A stretch of DNA of 17,361 bases, from positions 1 through 17,361 of the forward strand of contig RBNI01002837.1 in the NCBI GenBank assembly GCA_003990745.1, written 5' to 3'. The DNA is from Jimgerdemannia flammicorona (taxonomy: Eukaryota; Mucoromycota; Endogonomycetes; Endogonales; Endogonaceae). Position numbers and translations under genes: made by a program. The notes beneath the pieces were generated by a model. The model saw only the letters and a list, made by a program, of their open reading frames with translations, had not been told where the DNA came from and did not search any database. Of the stretch, positions 1 through 6,389 are shown in pieces; the first letter of the stretch is position 1, and each line of letters opens with the position of its first letter.

Positions 1-240
1 AGTAATCTAGTAAGTATAATTTAAATCTAATCTATATCTAAGAAATTACAATTTAAGATAAATTTAAATTATACTTAATCTGAGATCAAATCTTATCTAA
101 GATAAACTTAACCTATTTTTAAACTTAAAATCAAAAAACAAATTCAAGTTAAAAATATATATATTATATATAAAACAGAATATATATATTTGATTTTTGA
201 TTTTTGATTTTTTTTAATTAAACTAAGAGATACTAATTTT
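1..240. other. AT-rich flank, no gene
   Basis: This stretch is very rich in A and T, with short degenerate motifs and a small run of TGATTTT units around 190-215. No open frame, RNA gene or recognisable element was found. It is the sequence into which the 5.5 kb transposon was inserted. No matching direct duplication with the sequence after 5786 is visible, so the target duplication has decayed or was lost. Confidence 0.6.
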
Positions 241-402
241 TGTGGTGGACCATCGTGAGGATCGGACCATCATGAGCAAAATCCAAATTTGGATAGAGAG
301 GTTTAGCACCAATCTGCATCATCCAACGTGTCATCAGTTCTTATCAGTTCTTTAAGTTCTTTATTGAATCAATGAAAATGACAAAATCGGCACTTAAAAT
401 TC
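241..402 (+). repeat. Left terminal inverted repeat (162 bp)
   Basis: Aligned by eye with the reverse complement of 5625-5786 there are about seven mismatches over 162 bp, including CG versus TG at two places near the tip. It begins TGTGGTGGACCAT. On the minus strand it contains an AATAAA signal (360-365), about 100 bp beyond the transposase stop at 462. Confidence 0.93.
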
Positions 403-582
403 GAAATTCACTAAATTCGAATATAAGTGAGCTATCAAAACTGTGAAGAAGTGTAGTTTTCTCAGCGAATATCCACCAATGGGGTGTGAGAGGTGGATTG
501 TTGAGATTGTTGACTGTAATATTTACGGATGAAGGGTGCCTCATTTTCATCAGAATTGGATTTTGAGAGCAATGAAGGCTGT

Positions 583-1248
583 GGCAAGGGCTGTGACGAA
601 GGCTGTGGCAAGGCCTGTAATGGCAAGACCTGTGATAAAGACTGCAGTGAGGGCTGTAACAAGGGCTGCGATGAGGGCTGCGAGGGCTACGAGGGCTGCG
701 ATGAGGGCTACGAGGGCTGCAAGGGCTGTGAGGGCTGTGAGGGCTGCGAGGGCTATGAGGGCTACAAGGGCTATAAGGGCTGCGAGGGCTGCGAGGGCTG
801 TGAGGGCTGCAAGAGCTGCAAGGGCTGTGAGGGCTGTGAGGGCTGTGAGGGCTGTGAGGGCTGCGAGGGCTGTGAGGGCTTCGAGGGCTTCGAGGGCTTC
901 GAGGGCTTCGAGGACTTCGAGGGCTTCGAGGGCTTCGAGGGCTTCGAGAGCTTCGAGGGCTTCAAGGGCTGTGAGGGCTTTGAGGGCTGCGAGGGCTGCG
1001 AGAGCTGTGAGGGCTGTGAGGGCTGCGAGGGCTGTGAGGGCTGTGAGGGTTGTGAAGGCTGTGAAGACTGTGAAGACTGTGAAGGCTGTGAAGGCTGCGA
1101 AGGCTGTGAAGGCTGCGAAGGCTGCAAAGGCTGCGAGAGCTGTGAGGGCTGCGATGAGGGCTGTGATGAGGGCTGCTGTGACAAGGGCTGCAACGAGGGC
1201 TGTGATGAGGGCTGCTGTGATAAGGGCTGCAACAAGGGCTGCAATGAG
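583..1248. repeat. 9-bp coding minisatellite (GAGGGCTGY array)
   Basis: There are about 70 imperfect copies of a 9-bp unit. Variants form blocks: GAGGGCTGT/C through most of it, GAGGGCTTC around 877-970, and GAAGGCTGT around 1048-1135. The blocks imply local expansion of single variants. On the minus strand, in frame with the transposase C-terminus, it encodes Gln-Pro-Ser, Lys-Pro-Ser and Leu-Pro-Ser tripeptides. As 9 is a multiple of 3, the array also keeps other frames open on both strands, which creates misleading ORFs. Confidence 0.92.
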
Positions 1249-1385
1249 ATAGGCTTGATTTTGTTGCATTCGACCTTGTACCTTACTCCAGAATCATTCT
1301 CCACTTCGATAGTACAATTGTTGGTACAGTGTCTAATGACCTTAGCAGTATCTTTAAATGTGAACTCCAACTTGCGCTTCTTTGT

Positions 1386-1634
1386 CTTAGTATTTGTATC
1401 ACAGTCTGGGCAGATAACAACAGTAGATCTAATTGGTATATTGCTTATTATTGATCTGATGTACGCTTTGCTTCAAGTTCTAGAAAGTTAGAGAGAGGGA
1501 CTAATCAGGCATCAAAATGTGGTTCAATCTCGAAATGTGGTTCAATCTTGAAATGTAGTTCAATCTCGAAATACGGTTCGAAATACGGTTCAATATCAAA
1601 ATGCAGTTCAATATCGAAATGTGTAATATCTTAC
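1386..1634 (-). other. Probable third intron of transposase; acceptor uncertain
   Basis: The donor GTAAGA at 1634 follows HYREKK. An attractive acceptor with a CTAAC branch-like motif lies at 1480, but it leaves the downstream integrase-C-like frame out of phase. An acceptor at 1386 restores phase 0 and joins REKK to TKKRKLEFTF. An indel in a decayed copy could also explain this. The interval includes an 18-bp minisatellite. Confidence 0.45.
1511..1625. repeat. 18-bp minisatellite (TCGAAATGTGGTTCAATC)
   Basis: About six imperfect tandem units of TCGAAATGTGGTTCAATC, one of them shortened, with C/T and G/A variants. They lie inside the proposed third intron of the transposase gene. One junction creates TTCGAA at 1577-1582. 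Confidence 0.85.
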
Positions 1635-2030
1635 CTTTTTCTCGCGATAATGATTTAAAGCTGTATTGGCAGTTTTCCACACTTCCGAAATAGATTTGAA
1701 TTGAAGTTCGATGGTCACAATAGTTGACTCTGCTGGGGATTCATCATCAAGTTCAACTTCATTATTATTCAAGATTGGGTTATAGCTTTGAAATGCACCT
1801 TTTGGTTTTCGGCTGAAAAAAACCTCAAAAGGGGTCATTCCATGGGCAGAATGAATGCAAGTATTGTATTCAATAAGTATTGGATGAAGAACACTAATCT
1901 ATTTGACCTTTTGTTCTTTCTTGTCTTCATTCCAGAGTGCCTTTGTAAGAATACGTCCTATAGTCTGATTGAGTCGTTCAACTTGACCTTGGCTCTGAGG
2001 ATGGTGAGGATGACCATGTCTGATGTTGAT

Positions 2031-2114
2031 CTATAACAGAATGTAAATATATTTCAAAAATAAGATTTCAAAGATTACAATTTCGAAATTTGAACTGAAT
2101 TGAACTGTACTTAC
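2031..2114 (-). other. Intron within transposase core
   Basis: An 84-bp GTAAGT...TATAG intron separates the second catalytic Asp from the Glu. Removing it joins KMLH to INIRHGHPHHPQSQGQVE in phase 0 and gives the DD35E spacing, which strongly supports it. It contains the palindrome AATTTCGAAATT. Confidence 0.85.
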
Positions 2115-2510
2115 ATGGAGCATTTTATATAATAGCTCGATCACACCCTGAGTAAATTCCTTGCCATTATCAGATTGAAGGATTCCGGGAGTACCAATAA
2201 TTGTAAATAGTTGTAATAGTGCATTGCTGATGCCCACTTGGTCCTTGTTAAACAATGGAATCATCCATAAATGCTTTGAAAAAATGTTGATAATAGTCAA
2301 AATCCAACAATAGCCATTGTTTTCAGCCTCAAACTTGCTCATGTCAATCAGATCTATCTGAAGATGTTCTATAGGTGCTCAGGCTATGACTGGAGTAAAG
2401 TCATTGCCTTCCTTGATATTGAAGCTTGACTGTGTACAATTGGGATAATTTTGGACATACTTAGCTACCTCGGCCCATAGAATACTTGAGTTCAATTTCA
2501 AAATCAGTAC

Positions 2511-2569
2511 CTACATACATCAATTTCGAAATTGATAACTTCATCATTTTTAAAAATTAACATACCCAC
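2511..2569 (-). other. Probable short intron in zinc-finger region
   Basis: A 59-bp GTGGGT...TGTAG interval fits the frame change between MICEMH and VLILKLNSSILWAEVAKY. Without it the frame ends at a TGA around 2504. A frameshift mutation is the alternative. The interval again contains AATTTCGAAATT. Confidence 0.5.
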
Positions 2570-2872
2570 ATGCATCTCACAAATCATAGCAAAAGTTTTG
2601 TGATAATCGCCATGGCCTACCTTTATGTGAAATTCAGCTAGGGTTTTTGCATGTCTCTCCTTTTGAAAGTTGGGTATTAAAAGCTTAGTTGAGGAGGACT
2701 TCAGAAATAGTGCATCTTTGTTAGAATCTTCAGGGTCGCACTTCACAATAAATTGGCTGCATCATCTATGAAAATTGGAATGGTTTTTAGAAGATGGAAA
2801 TTTCTTAGTTTTTAAATAAGAAACTATCTCATTCTATTCCTCTTCAGTCTTAACTTGAACAGAGGCTACCAT

Positions 2873-3050
2873 TGTTGAGAAAGGTTGGGGGGGGGATAAA
2901 TTGATGGGGAAGGGGGATAGTGTGCTAAAAATATTTATTATTGTATACCAAATTCGAAAACACACTACTGGCATATGCTATTTCCTTTATCTAACCAATT
3001 AGATAACGCAATTTTGATTACATGAGGTAAACAATACAATCATCTGTTCT
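2873..3050. other. Upstream region of transposase gene, with G tract
   Basis: This is the non-coding gap upstream of the transposase start. It has a run of nine or ten G residues near 2888-2897 plus further G runs to 2918, TTCGAA at 2953-2958 and a CCAAT-like motif near 2990-2995. It is where divergent promoters of the element would be expected, but no TATA box is convincing. Confidence 0.4.
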
Positions 3051-3262
3051 TACCCTAATTCTGGTCCCTACCCCCCCTCCTCATTCAAACACCTCTTCCC
3101 TCCCTCTAAAAACATGTGCTTACTCAAGTTACCCAAGAAACGCTCTGTGCTACTGCAGTTGACTCCATTGCAAAAGGACTACCTGGCAATATATGACAAA
3201 ACTCTGTCTGGAAAAGAAGCAAGATTACAATTCCATAAGGTGCTAAAACAACTCTCAAATTA
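3051..3262 (+). pseudogene. Possible SNF2-helicase-like fragment
   Basis: A short frame, open upstream and closed by TAA at about 3260-3262, contains an ATG at 3113. It reads MCLLKLPKKRSVLLQLTPLQ and then KDYLAIYDKT. In SNF2-family ATPases the end of the first lobe has the pattern LP.K.....L.L(S/T)P.Q...Y, and this fits. No Walker A, DEXH or helicase C motif was found nearby, so a functional ATPase is not supported. It may be a captured or eroded gene piece, or a chance match. It lies between the two transposon genes, on the same strand as the second gene. Confidence 0.35.
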
Positions 3263-3396
3263 AGAGGCAACCAACGCTCTATATTATACAGTAGTTCATA
3301 GTATTGTAAAAGTTGGTATATACTAACTCTAAATTACCAACTGACCAATCTTCTGAACAACCAACTAACTTATAATATGTACTTTTCTCCAAGTAC

Positions 3397-3642
3397 ATGT
3401 CTGTTAAACTCGAATCACAGGCTGCCCGATTCATCTTTGAAGAGTCCAATGATGAGGAATTTCTCCTTAACAACTTGTCAGTTTTCACTCAGTTGAGAAG
3501 AGCATGGTTAGTCAATGATGAACAAATTGTAGGCACTAGAAACAGAACATATTTCTTTGATAGGACAAATGGTTATAGATATGAAGTTCGAAATTTACAA
3601 TCATATCTATGTATCATTTCCATTACACCAACAATGAATTGA
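3397..3642 (+). CDS. Hypothetical 81-residue ORF, perhaps an exon of the preceding fragment
   Basis: The frame starts at ATG and codes for acidic, then aromatic-rich sequence. It includes EESNDEEFLLNNLSVFTQLRRAW and TYFFDRTNGYRYEV, followed by a TTCGAA-containing stretch that looks intronic. The QLRRA block would fit the loop after the TPLQ motif of SNF2 proteins. A possible intron (GTATAT...CCAAG, about 3310-3392) could link the two after one stop. I cannot assign a function. It could also be a fragment of an unrelated transposon gene. Confidence 0.3.
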   Translation: MSVKLESQAARFIFEESNDEEFLLNNLSVFTQLRRAWLVNDEQIVGTRNRTYFFDRTNGYRYEVRNLQSYLCIISITPTMN

Positions 3643-3757
3643 AGATAAATAAATGTATTGCAAAATTGAAATTGAATTTGAATTTGAATTATTTGAATTT
3701 TGATTAAAAAGTGACTTAGGAGTAAAATAACGGCAATGATAATAACCCCACAGCAAT

Positions 3758-3963
3758 GATTACCTCTCCCAAATCTGCCGCCAAGAGAAAGAGTGGCCAA
3801 GTAATGATGAATTCTCTCCCAAATCTGATAACTCTACCACAACAATTATCGCTTCTGAATCTGCCACCAAGAATCTCTTGATAGTAAACAAGAGAAGTCT
3901 ATTAAATCAAACTCAGAGTATCATGTTCTCAAGATGTTATCTTGATCTTAAGGCTCTATTGTA
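3758..3963 (+). pseudogene. Possible eroded coding remnant, unassigned
   Basis: Two overlapping frames look protein-like: MITSPKSAAKRKSGQ from about 3758, and a longer one from about 3829 containing KSDNSTTTIIASESATKNLL and ending at TAG near 3963. Basic and serine-rich composition suggests linker or nuclear protein sequence. No domain is recognised. It might be the C-terminal remnant of the gene suggested at 3051-3642. Confidence 0.2.
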
Positions 3964-3975
3964 GGGTCCTATATC

Positions 3976-4375
3976 CAAAGCTCTTGTAAGGTATATCTGA
4001 AGCTCTCGTAAGGTATATCCAAAGCTCATAAGGTTGCAAGGTTGCAGGGTATACAAGGTTGCAGAGTATGGGGTTGTGGAGTATGGGGTTGCGGAGTATG
4101 GGGTTGTGGAGTATGGAGTTGCAAAGTATGGGGTTGTGGAGTATGGGGTTGCAGGGTGTGGGCTATATCCGAAGCTCTCATAAGGTTGCAAGGTTGCAGG
4201 GTGCTGACTATCTGAAGCTCTCATAAGGTATATCTGAAGCTCATAAGGTTGAAAGTCATAAGGTATATCTGAAGCTCGTAAGGTTGCAAGGTTACAGGGT
4301 ACTGGCTGTATTTGAAGCTCTTATAAGATTGTGGGGTGCTGACTGTTGACGAAGCTCCCATAAGATTGTGGGGTG
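3976..4375. repeat. Imperfect repeat region (GAAGCTCTCATAAGGTTGCA-type units)
   Basis: Units containing GAAGCTC, TAAGGT and GGTTGCAGGGT recur irregularly from about 3976 to 4375, upstream of the second gene. They flank an internal 15-bp array. No credible coding sequence. The region could be regulatory or a transposase-binding subterminal region, but that is only inference. Confidence 0.7.
4058..4162. repeat. 15-bp tandem repeat (GTTGTGGAGTATGGG x7)
   Basis: There are exactly seven 15-bp units with small substitutions (GTTGCAGAG, GTTGTGGAG, GTTGCGGAG and so on). Types with GTTGC and GTTGT alternate, pointing to an underlying 30-bp higher-order unit. It produces a meaningless Pro-Tyr-Ser-Thr-rich minus-strand ORF. 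Confidence 0.9.
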
Positions 4376-4412
4376 AAGGCGCAAAGGTTGCAAGCTATTG
4401 AGAGTTTAAAAT

Positions 4413-4419
4413 TATATAA
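4413..4419 (+). promoter_or_regulatory. Candidate TATA box of the second gene
   Basis: TATATAA lies 72 bp before the ATG at 4492, just after the repeat region ends. Position and strand suit a core promoter for the plus-strand gene. It is in AT-rich context, so this is a weak call on its own. Confidence 0.45.
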
Positions 4420-4719
4420 ATAAGTACTAAGTTCTCCAATAACTAATTCAAATTCAAAACCGAATTCAAAAAACTAACCTGAATCCCCAATATGCATCCT
4501 GCTCATGAGGAGCTCGAGACATATCTACTCACTTTATGGCAAGCCAAACAAGACCTGAACAAAGCATTCATCAGGGTTTTCACTTGGTTCAACTGTTGCA
4601 TCGAGGAGAAGAAGCTTGAGGCAGAAGAGGAAGATAAGGTATGTAGAGCGATGAAAAACGAGCTTGAATTAGAGCTTGAGCAGTTCGTCTTGAAGATGCA
4701 GCACCCATGTCCTCCACCA

Positions 4720-4890
4720 CTTATATAACATGAAGATGAACTGAAATTGGAATTCAAAACCAAGTTTAAAATTGAATCTGCCCTGGCCAACAAGGAGGAG
4801 GAGCAGTACTTACATCCACTACTTATACAACATGAAGATGAAATCAAATCGGAATTCAAAATCAAGTCCAAAATCGAATCCGCCTTGGCC
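4720..4890 (+). repeat. In-frame 102-bp tandem duplication in the second gene
   Basis: The segment from about 4720 (CTTATATAACATGAAGATGA) is repeated from about 4822 (CTTATACAACATGAAGATGA). Both copies continue to ...GCC(C/T)TGGCCAAC. The copies differ at scattered sites. The first holds the premature TAA, the second an intact CAA. Confidence 0.85.
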
Positions 4891-5433
4891 AACCCAGTCA
4901 TCACTCTAACTGCTCCAGCCAACCCAGTCGACACCCTAACTACTCCAGCCAATCCAGTCTCAGTCACCCTACCGGCCATCGCTCTAGCTCTGGCTGCCCC
5001 GGCCAATCCAGTCATCGCCCTAACTGCTCCAGCCAACCCAGTCCCAGTTGCCCTACTGGCCATCACTCTAGTCCTGGCTGCCCCAGCTACCGCGGCCGCT
5101 CCAGCCACTCCAACTGTTCCAGCCACCCCAGTCCCAGCTACCCCGGCTGCTTCAGCTGCCCCGGCCCCAGCCCTGGCCCCGGCCCCAGCCCCAGCTGCCC
5201 CATCTCCAGCTGTGACCATACCAACCACAACTACGAGAAGACCAAGAGGTCATCAACCAAGAACTAGTTGTCACAACTGTAGAACCTATGGAACAATGTA
5301 CAGAAAACGCTCCTACCTTTGCCAACATCTCAATCCTTCCCTACCAAATATCTCTTCGAAAAAGAGAAAATATAATAATACTGGCCAAGCTGCTGCTGTG
5401 GTGAAAAGATGCCGATACCAAAGGGAGGCCAAG

Positions 5434-5541
5434 GAGGATGAGGAGGCCGAGGAGGATGAGGAGGACAAGGAGGACGAGTGGGCCGAGGAGGATGAGGAGG
5501 CCGAGGAGGATGAGGAGGACAAGGAGGACGAGTGGGCCGAG
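5434..5541 (+). repeat. 54-bp x2 repeat coding an acidic 18-residue unit
   Basis: Two perfect tandem copies (5434-5487, 5488-5541) encode EDEEAEEDEEDKEDEWAE. They show little or no divergence, unlike the TIRs, so the duplication looks recent or homogenised. Confidence 0.9.
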
Positions 5542-5624
5542 GAGGACAAGTAGGCCAAAGAGGAGAAATGTGTGAAGTACAATCTCGAAATAAGAGGAAG
5601 AATGGGTAGGGTGTGTGAATGGGT

Positions 5625-5786
5625 GAATTTCAAGTGCCGATTTTGTCATTTTCATTGATTCAATAAAGAACTTAAAGAACTGATAAGAACTGATGATGTG
5701 TTGGATGATGCAGATTGGTGCTAAACCTCCCTATCCAAATTTGGATTTTGCTCATGATGGTCCAATCCTCACAATGGTCCACCACA
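5625..5786 (-). repeat. Right terminal inverted repeat (162 bp)
   Basis: This is the inverted partner of 241-402, ending CCACCACA. It carries a plus-strand AATAAA at 5662-5667, about 110 bp after the stop of the second gene (5551-5553). Differences from the left copy are mostly transitions, as expected for slow decay after insertion. Confidence 0.93.
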
Positions 5787-5825
5787 ATATATCAATATAT
5801 AATCTATATAACTTTAATAAAATTG

Positions 5826-5827
<2 letters not shown>

Positions 5828-5857
<30 letters not shown>
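5828..5857. repeat. TA microsatellite replacing a retroposon tail
   Basis: A run of TA dinucleotides followed by TTTT sits exactly where copy B of the same retroposon has its poly-T, just before AACAGA. It is probably a degenerated A-tail of copy A. Confidence 0.7.
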
Positions 5858-5860
<3 letters not shown>

Positions 5861-6334
5861 AACAGATATAAAGTTCTACAGATTTTTATTAAAAAAGAAC
5901 CTAGACTATATTAGCCAAAACTCTCTCCTACTATCTACTGAGCACTATATCTATATTAAACTTAGGTGAGCTATTATTCAGTAGCTCAACTATATCAGAT
6001 ATAGTAGAGCAAAATTACCTATACTTCATTCTATATATCATATTCTTCCTACTACCAGAGAGTAACAAATATATACCAAGATATATATCTAAAACCCCAA
6101 TATATATACAAGACTATACTTGAGCTAATTTATATAGCCCTCATTACTCCAAAAAGAGCAATAAATAAAGAAAAACTCCTCTCAAAGTACAGAACAATAG
6201 GTAGGACCTAGTTCTCTCTAATGAGATAAGTAGAGGACTTATATGTATATAAGATAGGAGGAGACTCCTAATACTCCACTGCTCAAGCCTGCAGATCTTA
6301 ATCATATTACTATATCAGCTCTCAGTTCTAGTTA

Positions 6335-6349
6335 AGTATAGTTAAGATG

Positions 6350-6352
<3 letters not shown>
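6335..6352. repeat. Target-site duplication of copy B, left
   Basis: AGTATAGTTAAGATGTCT here matches AGTATAGTCAAGATGTCT at 7560-7577 with a single T/C difference. The matches end exactly at the edges of copy B. Confidence 0.9.

Positions 6353-6389
<37 letters not shown>

Larger units (their letters stand above)
462..2872 (-). pseudogene. DD35E integrase-type transposase, spliced and decayed
   Basis: The chosen start is the ATG at 2870-2872, giving MVASVQVKTEEE before the first in-frame stop. Next comes an HHCC-like zinc finger: H-x4-H in FHIKVGHGDYHKT, then YVQNYPNC where the first Cys is Tyr. The catalytic core has QIDLIDM (first Asp), ILQSDNGKEF (second Asp) and HPQSQGQVERLN (Glu). With one intron removed there are 35 residues between the second Asp and the Glu. 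A HGMTPFEVFFSRKP block follows. The C-terminal part, KVIRHCTNNCTIEVEN through RYKVECNKIKP, resembles an integrase SH3-like domain. A Gln-Pro-Ser repeat tail and a unique end (SNSDENEAPFIRKYY...) finish the protein. Premature stops are TAG or TGA, including EEE*NE, HR*CSQ, VIA*AP, KVK*IS and several in the repeat tail. Such proteins cut and join transposon ends in the nucleus. The fold is clear; the exact exon joins at both ends of the core are less so. Confidence 0.8.
4492..5553 (+). pseudogene. Second transposon gene: Pro/Ala-rich protein with Cys motif and acidic tail
   Basis: One frame of 354 codons is interrupted only by a TAA at 4726-4728. The same position in an internal duplicate reads CAA, so the stop is a C-to-T loss. 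The protein has an N-terminal helical, charged part (MHPAHEELETYLLTLWQAKQ, then Glu/Lys-rich). Two copies of a module of about 34 residues follow (HEDE...KIESALAN). Next is a long Ala-Pro-Val linker (ANPV repeats). A basic Cys block (RRPRGHQPRTSCHNC, then YLCQH) could form C-x2-C-x13-C-x-H, and an NLS-like KKRKY follows. The tail is two tandem 18-residue acidic repeats. I recognise no family. A nuclear DNA- or chromatin-associated helper of the transposase is a guess from composition and position. Confidence 0.68.
241..5786. mobile_element. Ginger-like DNA transposon with 162-bp TIRs (degenerate)
   Basis: The segment is bounded by inverted, not direct, long repeats beginning TGTGGTGGACCAT and ending in the complement. 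Inside are an HHCC zinc finger plus DD35E integrase-type transposase on the minus strand and a second gene on the plus strand. No reverse transcriptase, protease or LTR was seen. Ginger elements are known to be cut-and-paste transposons whose transposase is related to Gypsy integrases and whose termini are TGT...ACA; this matches both. Stop codons in both genes show that the copy is not autonomous. The family assignment is inferred from motif resemblance. Flanking target duplications could not be recognised. Confidence 0.78.

Noticed and set aside
536..1269. Arg-Ala-rich plus ORF and Ala-Leu-rich minus ORF over the same array
   Set aside because: These are shadow frames of the same minisatellite, with no conserved sequence outside the repeat.
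529..1491. 320-codon plus-strand ORF rich in Cys-Glu-Gly (CEGCEG), resembling a metallothionein-like or secreted Cys-rich protein
   Set aside because: It is produced by the 9-bp array, whose length is a multiple of three, so other frames stay open as well. The minus frame links to integrase sequence on one side and unique protein-like sequence on the other, while this frame has no recognisable flanks.
462..2872. Integrase read as part of a Gypsy LTR retrotransposon
   Set aside because: The ends are inverted rather than direct repeats, and no protease, RT or RNase H is found between them. The QIDLIDM and HGHPHHPQSQGQVER blocks fit the KRBA2/Ginger type better.
3937..4224. 95-codon minus ORF with TTPYSATPYS repeats
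   Set aside because: It is a by-product of the 15-bp tandem repeat, with no flanking protein-like sequence.
4503..5228. 241-codon minus ORF rich in Gly and Ala
   Set aside because: It is antisense to the Pro/Ala linker of the plus-strand gene and merely mirrors its composition. The plus frame has duplicated modules and continues past the linker.
5313..5655. Minus ORFs rich in Ser or Leu
   Set aside because: They are antisense to the acidic GAG/GAT repeat of the second gene.
235..5792. Target-site duplication for the integrase-type transposon
   Set aside because: Flanks (AATTTT before 241, ATATAT after 5786) do not match convincingly. Any resemblance is only AT-richness.
5693..5969. Two plus ORFs spanning the right TIR and the TA repeat
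   Set aside because: They cross the transposon end and a microsatellite, so they cannot be single genes.
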